This document shows, one piece after another, positions 57,800 through 64,000 of a stretch of 64,000 nt of DNA. Where the stretch lies: positions 124,001 through 188,000 of the forward strand of contig NZ_FOMN01000002.1 in the NCBI RefSeq assembly GCF_900112665.1. Reading direction: 5' to 3'. Under the pieces are notes generated by a model. The model was not told where the DNA came from. It saw only the letters and a program-made list of their open reading frames with translations, and searched no databases. Each line of letters starts with the position of its first letter. The stretch's first letter is position 1. The position numbers and the translations under genes were made by a program. Source of the DNA: Lactobacillus bombicola. Lineage in GTDB: Bacteria > Bacillota > Bacilli > Lactobacillales > Lactobacillaceae.

Positions 57800-59215
57800 T
57801 TACTTTTTATCTTGAATAGCAACTTCTCTACGCTTTTCTTCTGCAATAATCTTTGTTCTATTCCACCAACAAAGGCAAATAATCAAAAGTAACCCAACTG
57901 CATATGCGATTAACTTATATGGAGCTACTTGCACAATTAGCCACGGATATGGATTAGAGCCATAATCAATACTTGAAATTAAGGATGATCCTTTAGGAAT
58001 AGTAAAATGAGCTGCCCTTGCGCTGCTAGTAACCAATGGTGCTAAATCCGTACCTATCCATAATCCTAAAACTACATTAACTGCACCAATAATAAATGAC
58101 CTAAAGAAATCACCATGAGTGATTGAAACAATTAATGGAAACATAAAGACAAAGCCGACTAAACCAATTGTGGGTAAGAATTTATTACCTGGTAAAATAA
58201 AAGCAAATAATAATGCTACCGGAATCATCAAAGTAGCACAAGCTAACACAACAGGACTACCAATTCCCACAGCGGTATCCATTCCGATATAAATTTTTCT
58301 TTTGCCAGAAAACTTTTTTTGAATAAAAGATTGAATTGCATCAGAAACTGGAACTACTCCCTGCAAAAGTAAAGCAGCCATTTTGGGCGTAATGATCATT
58401 ATTGCAGACAAAGTAACACCCATCAGCATTATCTTCCCTAGCTTCGTAGCCACAGTGATGCTCGGAATAAACCCATATGCCAAAATTCCAATAATAATCC
58501 CAATAGCAAATCCTAAAAGTGTCGGCTCACCCCACGAGCCAAACTTTTTATTAAAATCTTTAGCATCCAGATGAATCTTATTAACACCAGGAATTTTATC
58601 CATCACCCAGTTAAGAATAACCGCAATAGGTACAAATGAACCTGCATAAGCATGTGGAATTGAAATTCCTGGTAATCCTAAATATTTCTCCGAAAGCGGC
58701 GCAGTTCTATCCGCAGTAACCATAATGACAATCATATTTACACTGGCTAAAAATAAACTGAGCACAATATCTTTAGTTAAGGCATAAACTAATGAGCCAC
58801 TAAAGGCAAAATGCCAAAAGTCCCAAATATCAACATCAATCGTTGATGTGGTCTTAGTTACTAACATTAAAACGTTAATTGCAATTCCTAGCGGAATCAT
58901 ACTTACACCTACTGCCGTACCATAGGCAATCGCTGACGCTGATGGCCAACCAACATCAATTACTTGTAAATTCAAATGCATAACTTGAATCATATTCTTA
59001 ATTGATGGATTCATAACATCAGTTAAAATTGAAACAGTTGCGTTTAATCCAATAAAACCGATTCCGACCATTAATCCACCTCGGAGTGCTTTAGTAAATG
59101 GTACACGGACACATAGGCCAAAAATCAGCATAATAATTGGAATTAAAACAGTTGGACCTAAGCCAACAATATACATAATGAAATCAACTATCGGTTTCAC
59201 AATAATTCCTCCCAA
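57800..59215 (-). CDS. gatC: PTS galactitol-type membrane subunit IIC
   Basis: A 471-residue polytopic protein of the GatC/SgcC family: the start segment VDFIMYIVGLGPTVLIPIIM, LRGGLMVGIGFIGLNATVSI and the CGYS-less core GMDTAVGIGSPVVLACATLM match. It takes up a polyol or sugar with phosphorylation through IIB and IIA encoded on both sides. Catabolic enzymes such as tagatose-phosphate kinase/aldolase or a polyol dehydrogenase are not present, so the substrate stays open. Confidence 0.9.
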   Translation of the reverse strand: MGGIIVKPIVDFIMYIVGLGPTVLIPIIMLIFGLCVRVPFTKALRGGLMVGIGFIGLNATVSILTDVMNPSIKNMIQVMHLNLQVIDVGWPSASAIAYGTAVGVSMIPLGIAINVLMLVTKTTSTIDVDIWDFWHFAFSGSLVYALTKDIVLSLFLASVNMIVIMVTADRTAPLSEKYLGLPGISIPHAYAGSFVPIAVILNWVMDKIPGVNKIHLDAKDFNKKFGSWGEPTLLGFAIGIIIGILAYGFIPSITVATKLGKIMLMGVTLSAIMIITPKMAALLLQGVVPVSDAIQSFIQKKFSGKRKIYIGMDTAVGIGSPVVLACATLMIPVALLFAFILPGNKFLPTIGLVGFVFMFPLIVSITHGDFFRSFIIGAVNVVLGLWIGTDLAPLVTSSARAAHFTIPKGSSLISSIDYGSNPYPWLIVQVAPYKLIAYAVGLLLIICLCWWNRTKIIAEEKRREVAIQDKK

Positions 59216-59227
59216 AATAAATTTTAT

Positions 59228-59680
59228 CTAAATATGTTCAGAAATGACCTGATATAGTTTTTGACTACTAGTGATGCCCTTAAGTTGTTTTAATAGCTTT
59301 TGATCTTGAAACAAGGCCATTAATTTTTGTAACATTTCTACTTGACTATGTGGATTTTTTAATGCCAACATTACTACAATTTGAACCCTTAAAATCTCAT
59401 CTGTTATTGCCATATTATGAAATTCTATTGGCTGAGCCAAAGTAGCAAATGTAATCGCTGCTTCATTAACGTAATCAACATCTGTATGGGGAATTGCTAC
59501 TGCGATTTCACCGCTAGGCAGGCCAGTAGGGTGAAGTAACTCTCGCTTTTTGACTGCTTGTTCAAAAGAAATCTTAACTTTACCCTTATTTTGCAGCTTC
59601 TGTGCTAAATAATGAATAATTTCATCACTACTAGTTGCTTTTACATGGGCAAAAACCAAGTCTGGTTCTAAAATTTTCAT
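59228..59680 (-). CDS. gatA: PTS galactitol-type IIA subunit
   Basis: 150 residues, fructose/mannitol-family IIA fold. Active His65 in EIAVAIPHTDVDYV receives phosphate from HPr. First gene of the operon; 12 bases before IIC. AAAGGAG lies before the ATG. Upstream are an imperfect cre-like TGTAAGTGCTTAAA (59708-59721 on the minus strand) and a perfect inverted repeat at 59723-59741. Confidence 0.92.
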   Translation of the reverse strand: MKILEPDLVFAHVKATSSDEIIHYLAQKLQNKGKVKISFEQAVKKRELLHPTGLPSGEIAVAIPHTDVDYVNEAAITFATLAQPIEFHNMAITDEILRVQIVVMLALKNPHSQVEMLQKLMALFQDQKLLKQLKGITSSQKLYQVISEHI

Positions 59681-59722
59681 TTATTCACTCCTTTCTTTAT
59701 TTTATAATTTAAGCACTTACAT

Positions 59723-59741
59723 AGTTACTATATAAGTAACT
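59723..59741. promoter_or_regulatory. Inverted repeat upstream of the galactitol-type operon, candidate operator
   Basis: AGTTACT-atata-AGTAACT, perfect 7-bp arms, 43 bases before the IIA start. Not followed by a T-run. Comparable in position to the repeat at 5491-5510 before the other PRD-controlled operon. A GTGCA-attac-TGCAC repeat lies near 59759-59773. Confidence 0.4.
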
Positions 59742-59850
59742 GTTACCATTAAATTCCAGTGCAATTACTGCACCAATCAAATTATGCTTATGTGCACGTT
59801 AAAGGTTAAAATCATACTAAAAAGAGTTACTAACTAGTTTTAAATAAATA

Positions 59851-59880
59851 AAGCACATCACTAAGGATGTGCTTTTATTT
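59851..59880 (+). terminator. Orphan terminator hairpin
   Basis: AAGCACATC/GATGTGCTT with a 6-base loop, then TTTATTTAT on the plus strand. The 406-base gap 59681-60086 separates two divergent genes, so no known transcript ends here. It may mark a short RNA from about 59800 or a lost gene. Confidence 0.55.
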
Positions 59881-59951
59881 ATCATAATTTTTAGCGATTA
59901 CAAAAGAGACTTTATTAATCAAAATTAATAATAACAACCAAATATTTCATT

Positions 59952-59980
59952 TTGGTAAACCTAACCTTTTGTATTACAAT
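59952..59980 (+). promoter_or_regulatory. hflX promoter
   Basis: -35 TTGGTA (59952-59957), 17-base spacer, -10 TACAAT (59975-59980), about 107 bases before the start codon. Confidence 0.7.
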
Positions 59981-60086
59981 TGAAGTTAATTTATAGAAAG
60001 AAGATGTAATCATGTGGCTAATTTAAGTTGAACAATAGCGATGTAATTTACCAATTAAATTTTCAAAGAAAGAATAAGAGGCTTAA

Positions 60087-61352
60087 ATGATTAATAATAT
60101 CCCTCAACCAATCAAAGCATTTCTCGCTGGCGTCAATTTAAATGATCCCAATTTTGATTATTATATGACTGAGCTCGCTAATTTAGCCACAGCAGCCAAT
60201 TTAGATGTAGTTGGTCAAGCGCGCCAAAATGCTACTCAAGTAGTCACAAGTACTTATTTAGGTATTGGAAAAATTAATGAAATTAAAAACATAGCCCATG
60301 GCTTGAAAGCACAAGTATTAATACTAAATGATGAACTGTCACCTATGCAAATTCGTAATTTAGAAAAATTAACAAAATTGCGGGTCATTGACCGGACAGA
60401 ACTTATACTTGAAATTTTTGCTAGCAGAGCACGGACTAAACAAGCTCAATTGCAAGTTAAACTGGCTCAACTACAATACGAATTGCCACGATTGCATCCA
60501 TCAGAAAACAATTTAGATCAACAACGTGGTGGTAGTTTGGCCAATCGTGGTGCAGGTGAATCCAAATTAGAATTAAACAGAAGAACTATTGGTAAACAGA
60601 TTGCGGCTATTAAGCGCGAACTAGAACATGTTACAAAGCAAGAAGCGATAAAGGCTAAACGGCGTAATCAAAACCAAATTCCTAAAGTGGCATTAGTCGG
60701 TTACACTAATGCAGGTAAATCTACTACAATGAACGGTTTACTTACAAAATTTTCCCAAGAAAATGAAGCTAAGCAAGTTTTTGTTAAAAATATGCTTTTT
60801 GCAACTTTAGACACTAGCGTACGTCGAATTAAATTAAATAATAATTTTAGTTTTATTCTTTCAGATACAGTGGGATTCATTTCAAAATTACCACATAATT
60901 TAATCGAATCCTTTAAGGCAACATTGCAGGAAGTAAAGGATGCTGATCTTTTAATTAACGTTGTCGATGCCACTGATCCCAACATGCTACAAACGATTCA
61001 TACTACACAAGCGGTCTTAGCCGAGATTGGTATAAAAGATACACCAATGATTACTGCTTATAATAAAGCAGATAAAACTGAACGTGACTATCCACAAATT
61101 GAAGGGGATAATCTTTTATATGCTGCCACTAGTCAAGCATCTATTACTGTCTTAGCACAATTAATTACTCAACATCTCTTTGCAGCATCCCAAAAAGTAG
61201 AATTACTTATACCCTTAACCGCTGGCAAAATATTGTCCCAGCTTCACGAGCAAACACAAATAATTGACGAAAAGTACCAATCTGATGGGGTCCACTTATA
61301 TGCTCGTTTAACACCAGATAAAAGTTTACAATTTAAAAAATATATAATTTAA
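60087..61352 (+). CDS. hflX: GTPase HflX
   Basis: A ribosome-associated GTPase that splits stalled or hibernating 70S ribosomes. The 421 residues have the N-terminal HflX domain (DVVGQARQNATQVVTSTYLG), the coiled linker RGGSLANRGAGESKLELNRR, and the G domain with G1 GYTNAGKS, G2 TLDTSVRR, G3 DTVGF and G4 NKAD. The length is normal. AGAGG precedes the ATG. Monocistronic on the plus strand, with its own promoter and terminator. Confidence 0.96.
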   Translation: MINNIPQPIKAFLAGVNLNDPNFDYYMTELANLATAANLDVVGQARQNATQVVTSTYLGIGKINEIKNIAHGLKAQVLILNDELSPMQIRNLEKLTKLRVIDRTELILEIFASRARTKQAQLQVKLAQLQYELPRLHPSENNLDQQRGGSLANRGAGESKLELNRRTIGKQIAAIKRELEHVTKQEAIKAKRRNQNQIPKVALVGYTNAGKSTTMNGLLTKFSQENEAKQVFVKNMLFATLDTSVRRIKLNNNFSFILSDTVGFISKLPHNLIESFKATLQEVKDADLLINVVDATDPNMLQTIHTTQAVLAEIGIKDTPMITAYNKADKTERDYPQIEGDNLLYAATSQASITVLAQLITQHLFAASQKVELLIPLTAGKILSQLHEQTQIIDEKYQSDGVHLYARLTPDKSLQFKKYII

Positions 61353-61362
61353 AATTTTGCGC

Positions 61363-61402
61363 AGAAGAACCAATTCCTATTTAAGCAGTAATTGGTTCTT
61401 CT
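61363..61402. terminator. Terminator of hflX
   Basis: AGAAGAACCAATT/AATTGGTTCTTCT perfect 13-bp stem with a 14-base loop, 10 bases after the hflX stop. Confidence 0.8.
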
Positions 61403-61512
61403 TTACTCGCTAGAGACTTAGAAAACAGTCTAAATTAAGACAAACATTCTATTTTAAACGATAAATTACATATTCAATTTTAAGATAACTAAATTTAGTA
61501 ATTTTTAGGCAA

Positions 61513-62361
61513 TTAAAAAATTACCCGCTTAGCCACACATGGATAAAAATATGAACTAAGCACTTGTTGAACTACTCCTTGCTCAGGGGTTGCGGCATGA
61601 ATAAATTGATTATTACCTATATAGATACCTATATGATATGGGGCATTGACCGCCCCCCAATAAAGTAAATCTCCTGGCTTAAGCTTATCCATTGAAACTG
61701 TACTACCAACTTTTACTTGATCTGTTGTAACACGGGGTAACTTAACTCCACCAACTTGATTATAAATATATTGGACTAACCCAGAACAATCAAAATTATC
61801 CGGACCGTTACCACCCCACACATAACCTTTGCCAACTTGAGCTTTGGCCATATCAACTACTGCTTGTATTCGTTGCGCTGCATTGACCCTATTCTGTGCA
61901 TTTAGCCCACGATTATTTTTTGGCTTGTTAGTAGGTACCACTAACTGCTGCTCAACTTTTTGTCCTTTTGTTTTTTTATGGTTTTTGGTTTCTTTACTTG
62001 CTTTATCTGGCAGTAGATGTAATTGTTTTTTATTATTTGGCTTTTCTTTTTCAAGATCTATCGTATAACGTGCTTCAATCCACTCATTTTCGCCGATTTT
62101 ATACCACAGACGATCTTTACGATCGATTGCTATTTCTGCAACATTCCATTTACTATTATTTTTGGCACGAAAAGTAATTAATTGTCCACCTTCATAATTA
62201 GTCCAAATTTTTACGCCCTTGCCAGGCAAATAATTAATTTGAACACGTTTAATTGGCGCTTTCATAGTTGTAGCATTGACCGACTTAAGTGGTGCAACTA
62301 CAGTTACTCCAGTTATAGTTAGTGTAGTTGCCAGTCCCATTTTCCAAAAATTACGCTTCAT
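61513..62361 (-). CDS. Secreted NlpC/P60 endopeptidase with SH3-like domain (282 residues)
   Basis: A cell-wall gamma-D-glutamyl endopeptidase candidate. Signal peptide (1-30, MKRNFWKMGLATTLTITGVT), an SH3-like/SLAP-like wall-binding domain (37-98: RVQINYLPGKGVKIWTNYEG to WYKIGENEWIEARY), a Lys/Asn-rich linker (105-160), then NlpC/P60 with catalytic Cys192 (FDCSGL), His243 (PYHIGIYIG) and His255 (FIHAATP). AAAGGAG lies 11 bases before the ATG. First of three tandem paralogues; it has the longest linker. Confidence 0.93.
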   Translation of the reverse strand: MKRNFWKMGLATTLTITGVTVVAPLKSVNATTMKAPIKRVQINYLPGKGVKIWTNYEGGQLITFRAKNNSKWNVAEIAIDRKDRLWYKIGENEWIEARYTIDLEKEKPNNKKQLHLLPDKASKETKNHKKTKGQKVEQQLVVPTNKPKNNRGLNAQNRVNAAQRIQAVVDMAKAQVGKGYVWGGNGPDNFDCSGLVQYIYNQVGGVKLPRVTTDQVKVGSTVSMDKLKPGDLLYWGAVNAPYHIGIYIGNNQFIHAATPEQGVVQQVLSSYFYPCVAKRVIF

Positions 62362-62510
62362 TCAAGTCAATTCTCCTTTAATAGCATGAAAATGATCAAA
62401 AAATAACATTCCACTTTATCTTAACCGCTTCAACTATTTAATCAAGTCTACTTACTTAAATGATAACAAAAATTTTAGAGATCATGTTATCTAATTTTTG
62501 AATTAGCACT

Positions 62511-62547
62511 AAAAAAACACTTAAAAAATTATTTTAAGTGTTTTTTT
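62511..62547. terminator. Terminator of the second NlpC/P60 gene
   Basis: AAAAAAACACTTAAAA/TTTTAAGTGTTTTTTT, 16-bp stem, A/T ends on both strands. Confidence 0.8.
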
Positions 62548-62559
62548 ATTATTTCATTT

Positions 62560-63285
62560 TTAGTCAAGCACGCGCTTAGCAACTGAAGGGTAGAAGTATG
62601 AACTCAAATTTTCTTTAACAACGCCTTGTGCAGGAGTGGCCGCATGAACAAACTGATTATTACCAACATAAATCGCCACATGATATGGAGCACTTGCTGA
62701 ACCCCAAAATAAAAGATCACCTGGCTTTAGATTTTGCATTGAAACTTGCTTACCTTGTTTAACCTGAGAATAGGTTGTGCGACTAATTTCCTTGCCAGCT
62801 TTACTATAAACATATTGCGCTAAACCAGAGCAGTCAAACGCGTCAGGACCATTACTTCCCCACACGTATGCCTTACCAACTGCAGCTTTAGCCAAATCAG
62901 CCACCCTTTCCCCTTGCGAAGAAGCCTGTACATAAGCTGTTGCGGTTCCTTTAACAACTTTTTTCTTTAATTTTTTAGTATAACATGCTTGAATCCACTG
63001 ATTTTCCCCAATTTGATACCAGGTTTGCCCAGATGCATCGACTGCATTACTGATGACATTCACAGTCTTCCCATGCTTAATTCTCCTGCCAGTAAAATCA
63101 GGATTCTCATAGTTATCCCAAACATTTACACTATAACCAGGAATATAGTTAATCTTGACTTTTTTGGTTGCAGCTTCAACCTGAGTCGCAGTTGTCTTAA
63201 CATTAGTAGCATTAGTAATACTAATTCCTGTAATAGTCAAAACTGCAGCAGTAGTAAATTTTATTAAATTACTCTTAACCTTCAA
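62560..63285 (-). CDS. Secreted NlpC/P60 endopeptidase with SH3-like domain (241 residues, TTG start)
   Basis: Same architecture as its neighbour: signal peptide ending near TNVKT/VEAAT, SH3-like domain (42-103: KVKINYIPGYSVNVWDNYEN to WYQIGENQWIQACY), a shorter linker, and NlpC/P60 with Cys152 (FDCSGLAQ), His202 and His214. The start is TTG at 63285 after GGGGGA; no in-frame ATG precedes the signal peptide. It probably trims peptidoglycan peptides during growth or separation. Confidence 0.92.
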   Translation of the reverse strand: MKVKSNLIKFTTAAVLTITGISITNATNVKTTATQVEAATKKVKINYIPGYSVNVWDNYENPDFTGRRIKHGKTVNVISNAVDASGQTWYQIGENQWIQACYTKKLKKKVVKGTATAYVQASSQGERVADLAKAAVGKAYVWGSNGPDAFDCSGLAQYVYSKAGKEISRTTYSQVKQGKQVSMQNLKPGDLLFWGSASAPYHVAIYVGNNQFVHAATPAQGVVKENLSSYFYPSVAKRVLD

Positions 63286-63412
63286 AATCAGATTCCCCCT
63301 ATACTTTAAGTAAAGTTGATAAATAAAATAATTTTAGCTCTACTTCATCTCGCTAACGGTAATTTTACTCGCAAAATATTACAAAGCAGTTACAAATATG
63401 ATACTAGTAAGT

Positions 63413-63451
63413 AAAAAAGCCCTCAGAAGTTAATTTCCCCTGAGAGCTTTT
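63413..63451. terminator. Terminator of the third NlpC/P60 gene
   Basis: AAAAAAGC(C)CTCAG pairs with CTGAG(A)GCTTTT with one C-A mismatch, A/T ends on both strands. Confidence 0.75.
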
Positions 63452-63495
63452 ACTTTATTTATTTTTTAGAAATATCGTTGAACTAAGAACTTTAA

Positions 63496-63981
63496 TTATT
63501 CTAGTACCCGTTTTGCAGCGGAAGGATAAAAGTAAGTACTGAGTGGTTGTTGTCTGACACCTTGATCAGGAGTGGCCGCATGAACAAACTGATTGTCACC
63601 TACATAAATAGCTACATGGTATGGAGCAACTGTTGACCCCCAGAAAAGTAAGTCTCCCTTTTTTAATTTCTTCATTGAAACTTTTCTGCCTAAACTTACT
63701 TGTGAATATGTTGTTCTAGGTAAAACAGTATTGCCCGCCTTTTTGTAAACATATTGAACTAACCCCGAGCAATCAAAGGCAGACGGACCAGTAGCGCCAA
63801 ATACATAGCTCTTACCCACTTGTTTTTTAGCAAGCTTCGCTATTTTATTGCGACTCTTGGTTATTGTACTAGCACTAACATCATCAGTAGTCGCATTTAC
63901 TGCTGTCGCAGTGGTCACGCCTGTAAAAAATAATACTATAAATGCAATTAATTTAATTAAGTACTTACGTCCGTATTTCAA
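63496..63981 (-). CDS. Secreted NlpC/P60 endopeptidase, minimal form (161 residues, TTG start)
   Basis: Signal peptide (1-30) leads almost directly into the NlpC/P60 domain, with Cys71 (FDCSGLVQ), His122 (PYHVAIYVG) and His134 (FVHAATP). The SH3-like wall-binding domain of the two neighbours is missing. The start is TTG at 63981, 9 bases after AAAGGA. C-terminal ends YFYPSAAKRVLE and YFYPSVAKRVLD show recent duplication. Wall binding may need a partner or charge. Confidence 0.92.
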   Translation of the reverse strand: MKYGRKYLIKLIAFIVLFFTGVTTATAVNATTDDVSASTITKSRNKIAKLAKKQVGKSYVFGATGPSAFDCSGLVQYVYKKAGNTVLPRTTYSQVSLGRKVSMKKLKKGDLLFWGSTVAPYHVAIYVGDNQFVHAATPDQGVRQQPLSTYFYPSAAKRVLE

Positions 63982-64000
63982 AATTAGTTCCTTTTCTCAA

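Overview
The window is typical low-GC Lactobacillus chromosome, most like Lactobacillus sensu stricto (delbrueckii/helveticus/honey-bee group). The evidence is a SLAP-domain surface protein, several small secreted NlpC/P60 proteins, an acidic RNA polymerase delta subunit, PepC, a T-box for tyrS, and many PTS operons for sugar uptake. About 45 genes lie on the minus strand. The plus strand carries only an HD hydrolase, a broken SRAP gene, a tRNA-Gly, hsp20, pepC and hflX, so the window is probably one replichore arm transcribed mainly with the fork. No IS element, prophage, CRISPR array or integrase is visible.

Layout. 1-5.5 kb: a PTS operon of the ascorbate (Ula) type (PRD regulator, IIB, IIC) running into a transketolase cut by the window edge. 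5.6-6.7 kb: gene graveyard with a ROK fructokinase remnant and a possible decayed SLAP protein. 6.8-11 kb: murA, pyrG with a CTP attenuator, rpoE, DUF1934. 11.2-13.6 kb: YwfO-like HD protein, then an ABC exporter collapsed by deletion. 13.9-23.7 kb: prs, a MupG/PTS-IIC pair, a SLAP protein, an organophosphate-type MFS carrier, glmU, purR and veg. 23.8-28 kb: metG-tatD-rnmV-rsmA. 28-31 kb: mgtA under an M-box Mg2+ riboswitch. 31-38 kb: trpS-comEB-TPM protein, frameshifted SRAP, tRNA-Gly(CCC), a degenerate CPBP protein, greA, hsp20 with CIRCE, pepC. 37.9-44.7 kb: a complete nucleoside salvage locus (two BMP lipoproteins, ATPase, two permeases, nucleoside hydrolase). 45-48 kb: HD hydrolase, an aberrant tRNA-Thr, YbjQ, Nudix, tyrS with T-box. 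48-53 kb: a giant LtaS-like protein, an LCP ligase and a short mutarotase-like protein. 53.7-60 kb: DHA2 efflux pump and a galactitol-type PTS operon. 60-64 kb: hflX and three NlpC/P60 paralogues.

How it works together. The region combines core functions (nucleotide supply by prs, pyrG and purR; translation by three aminoacyl-tRNA synthetases, rsmA and rnmV; envelope by murA, glmU, LCP and the LtaS-like protein) with uptake modules for sugars, muropeptide-like glycosides and nucleosides. Cis-regulation is unusually readable: pyrG attenuator, M-box, T-box, CIRCE, many intrinsic terminators and several clean promoters of the -35/17 bp/-10 type.

I see no clearly novel multi-gene system. The best leads are a MurA with Asp at the fosfomycin-target Cys, a 990-residue LtaS-like protein with a large extra membrane domain, a candidate small RNA near 53.43-53.51 kb, two isolated and structurally defective tRNA genes, a SRAP gene broken at an A8 tract, and a CPBP protein lacking catalytic residues.
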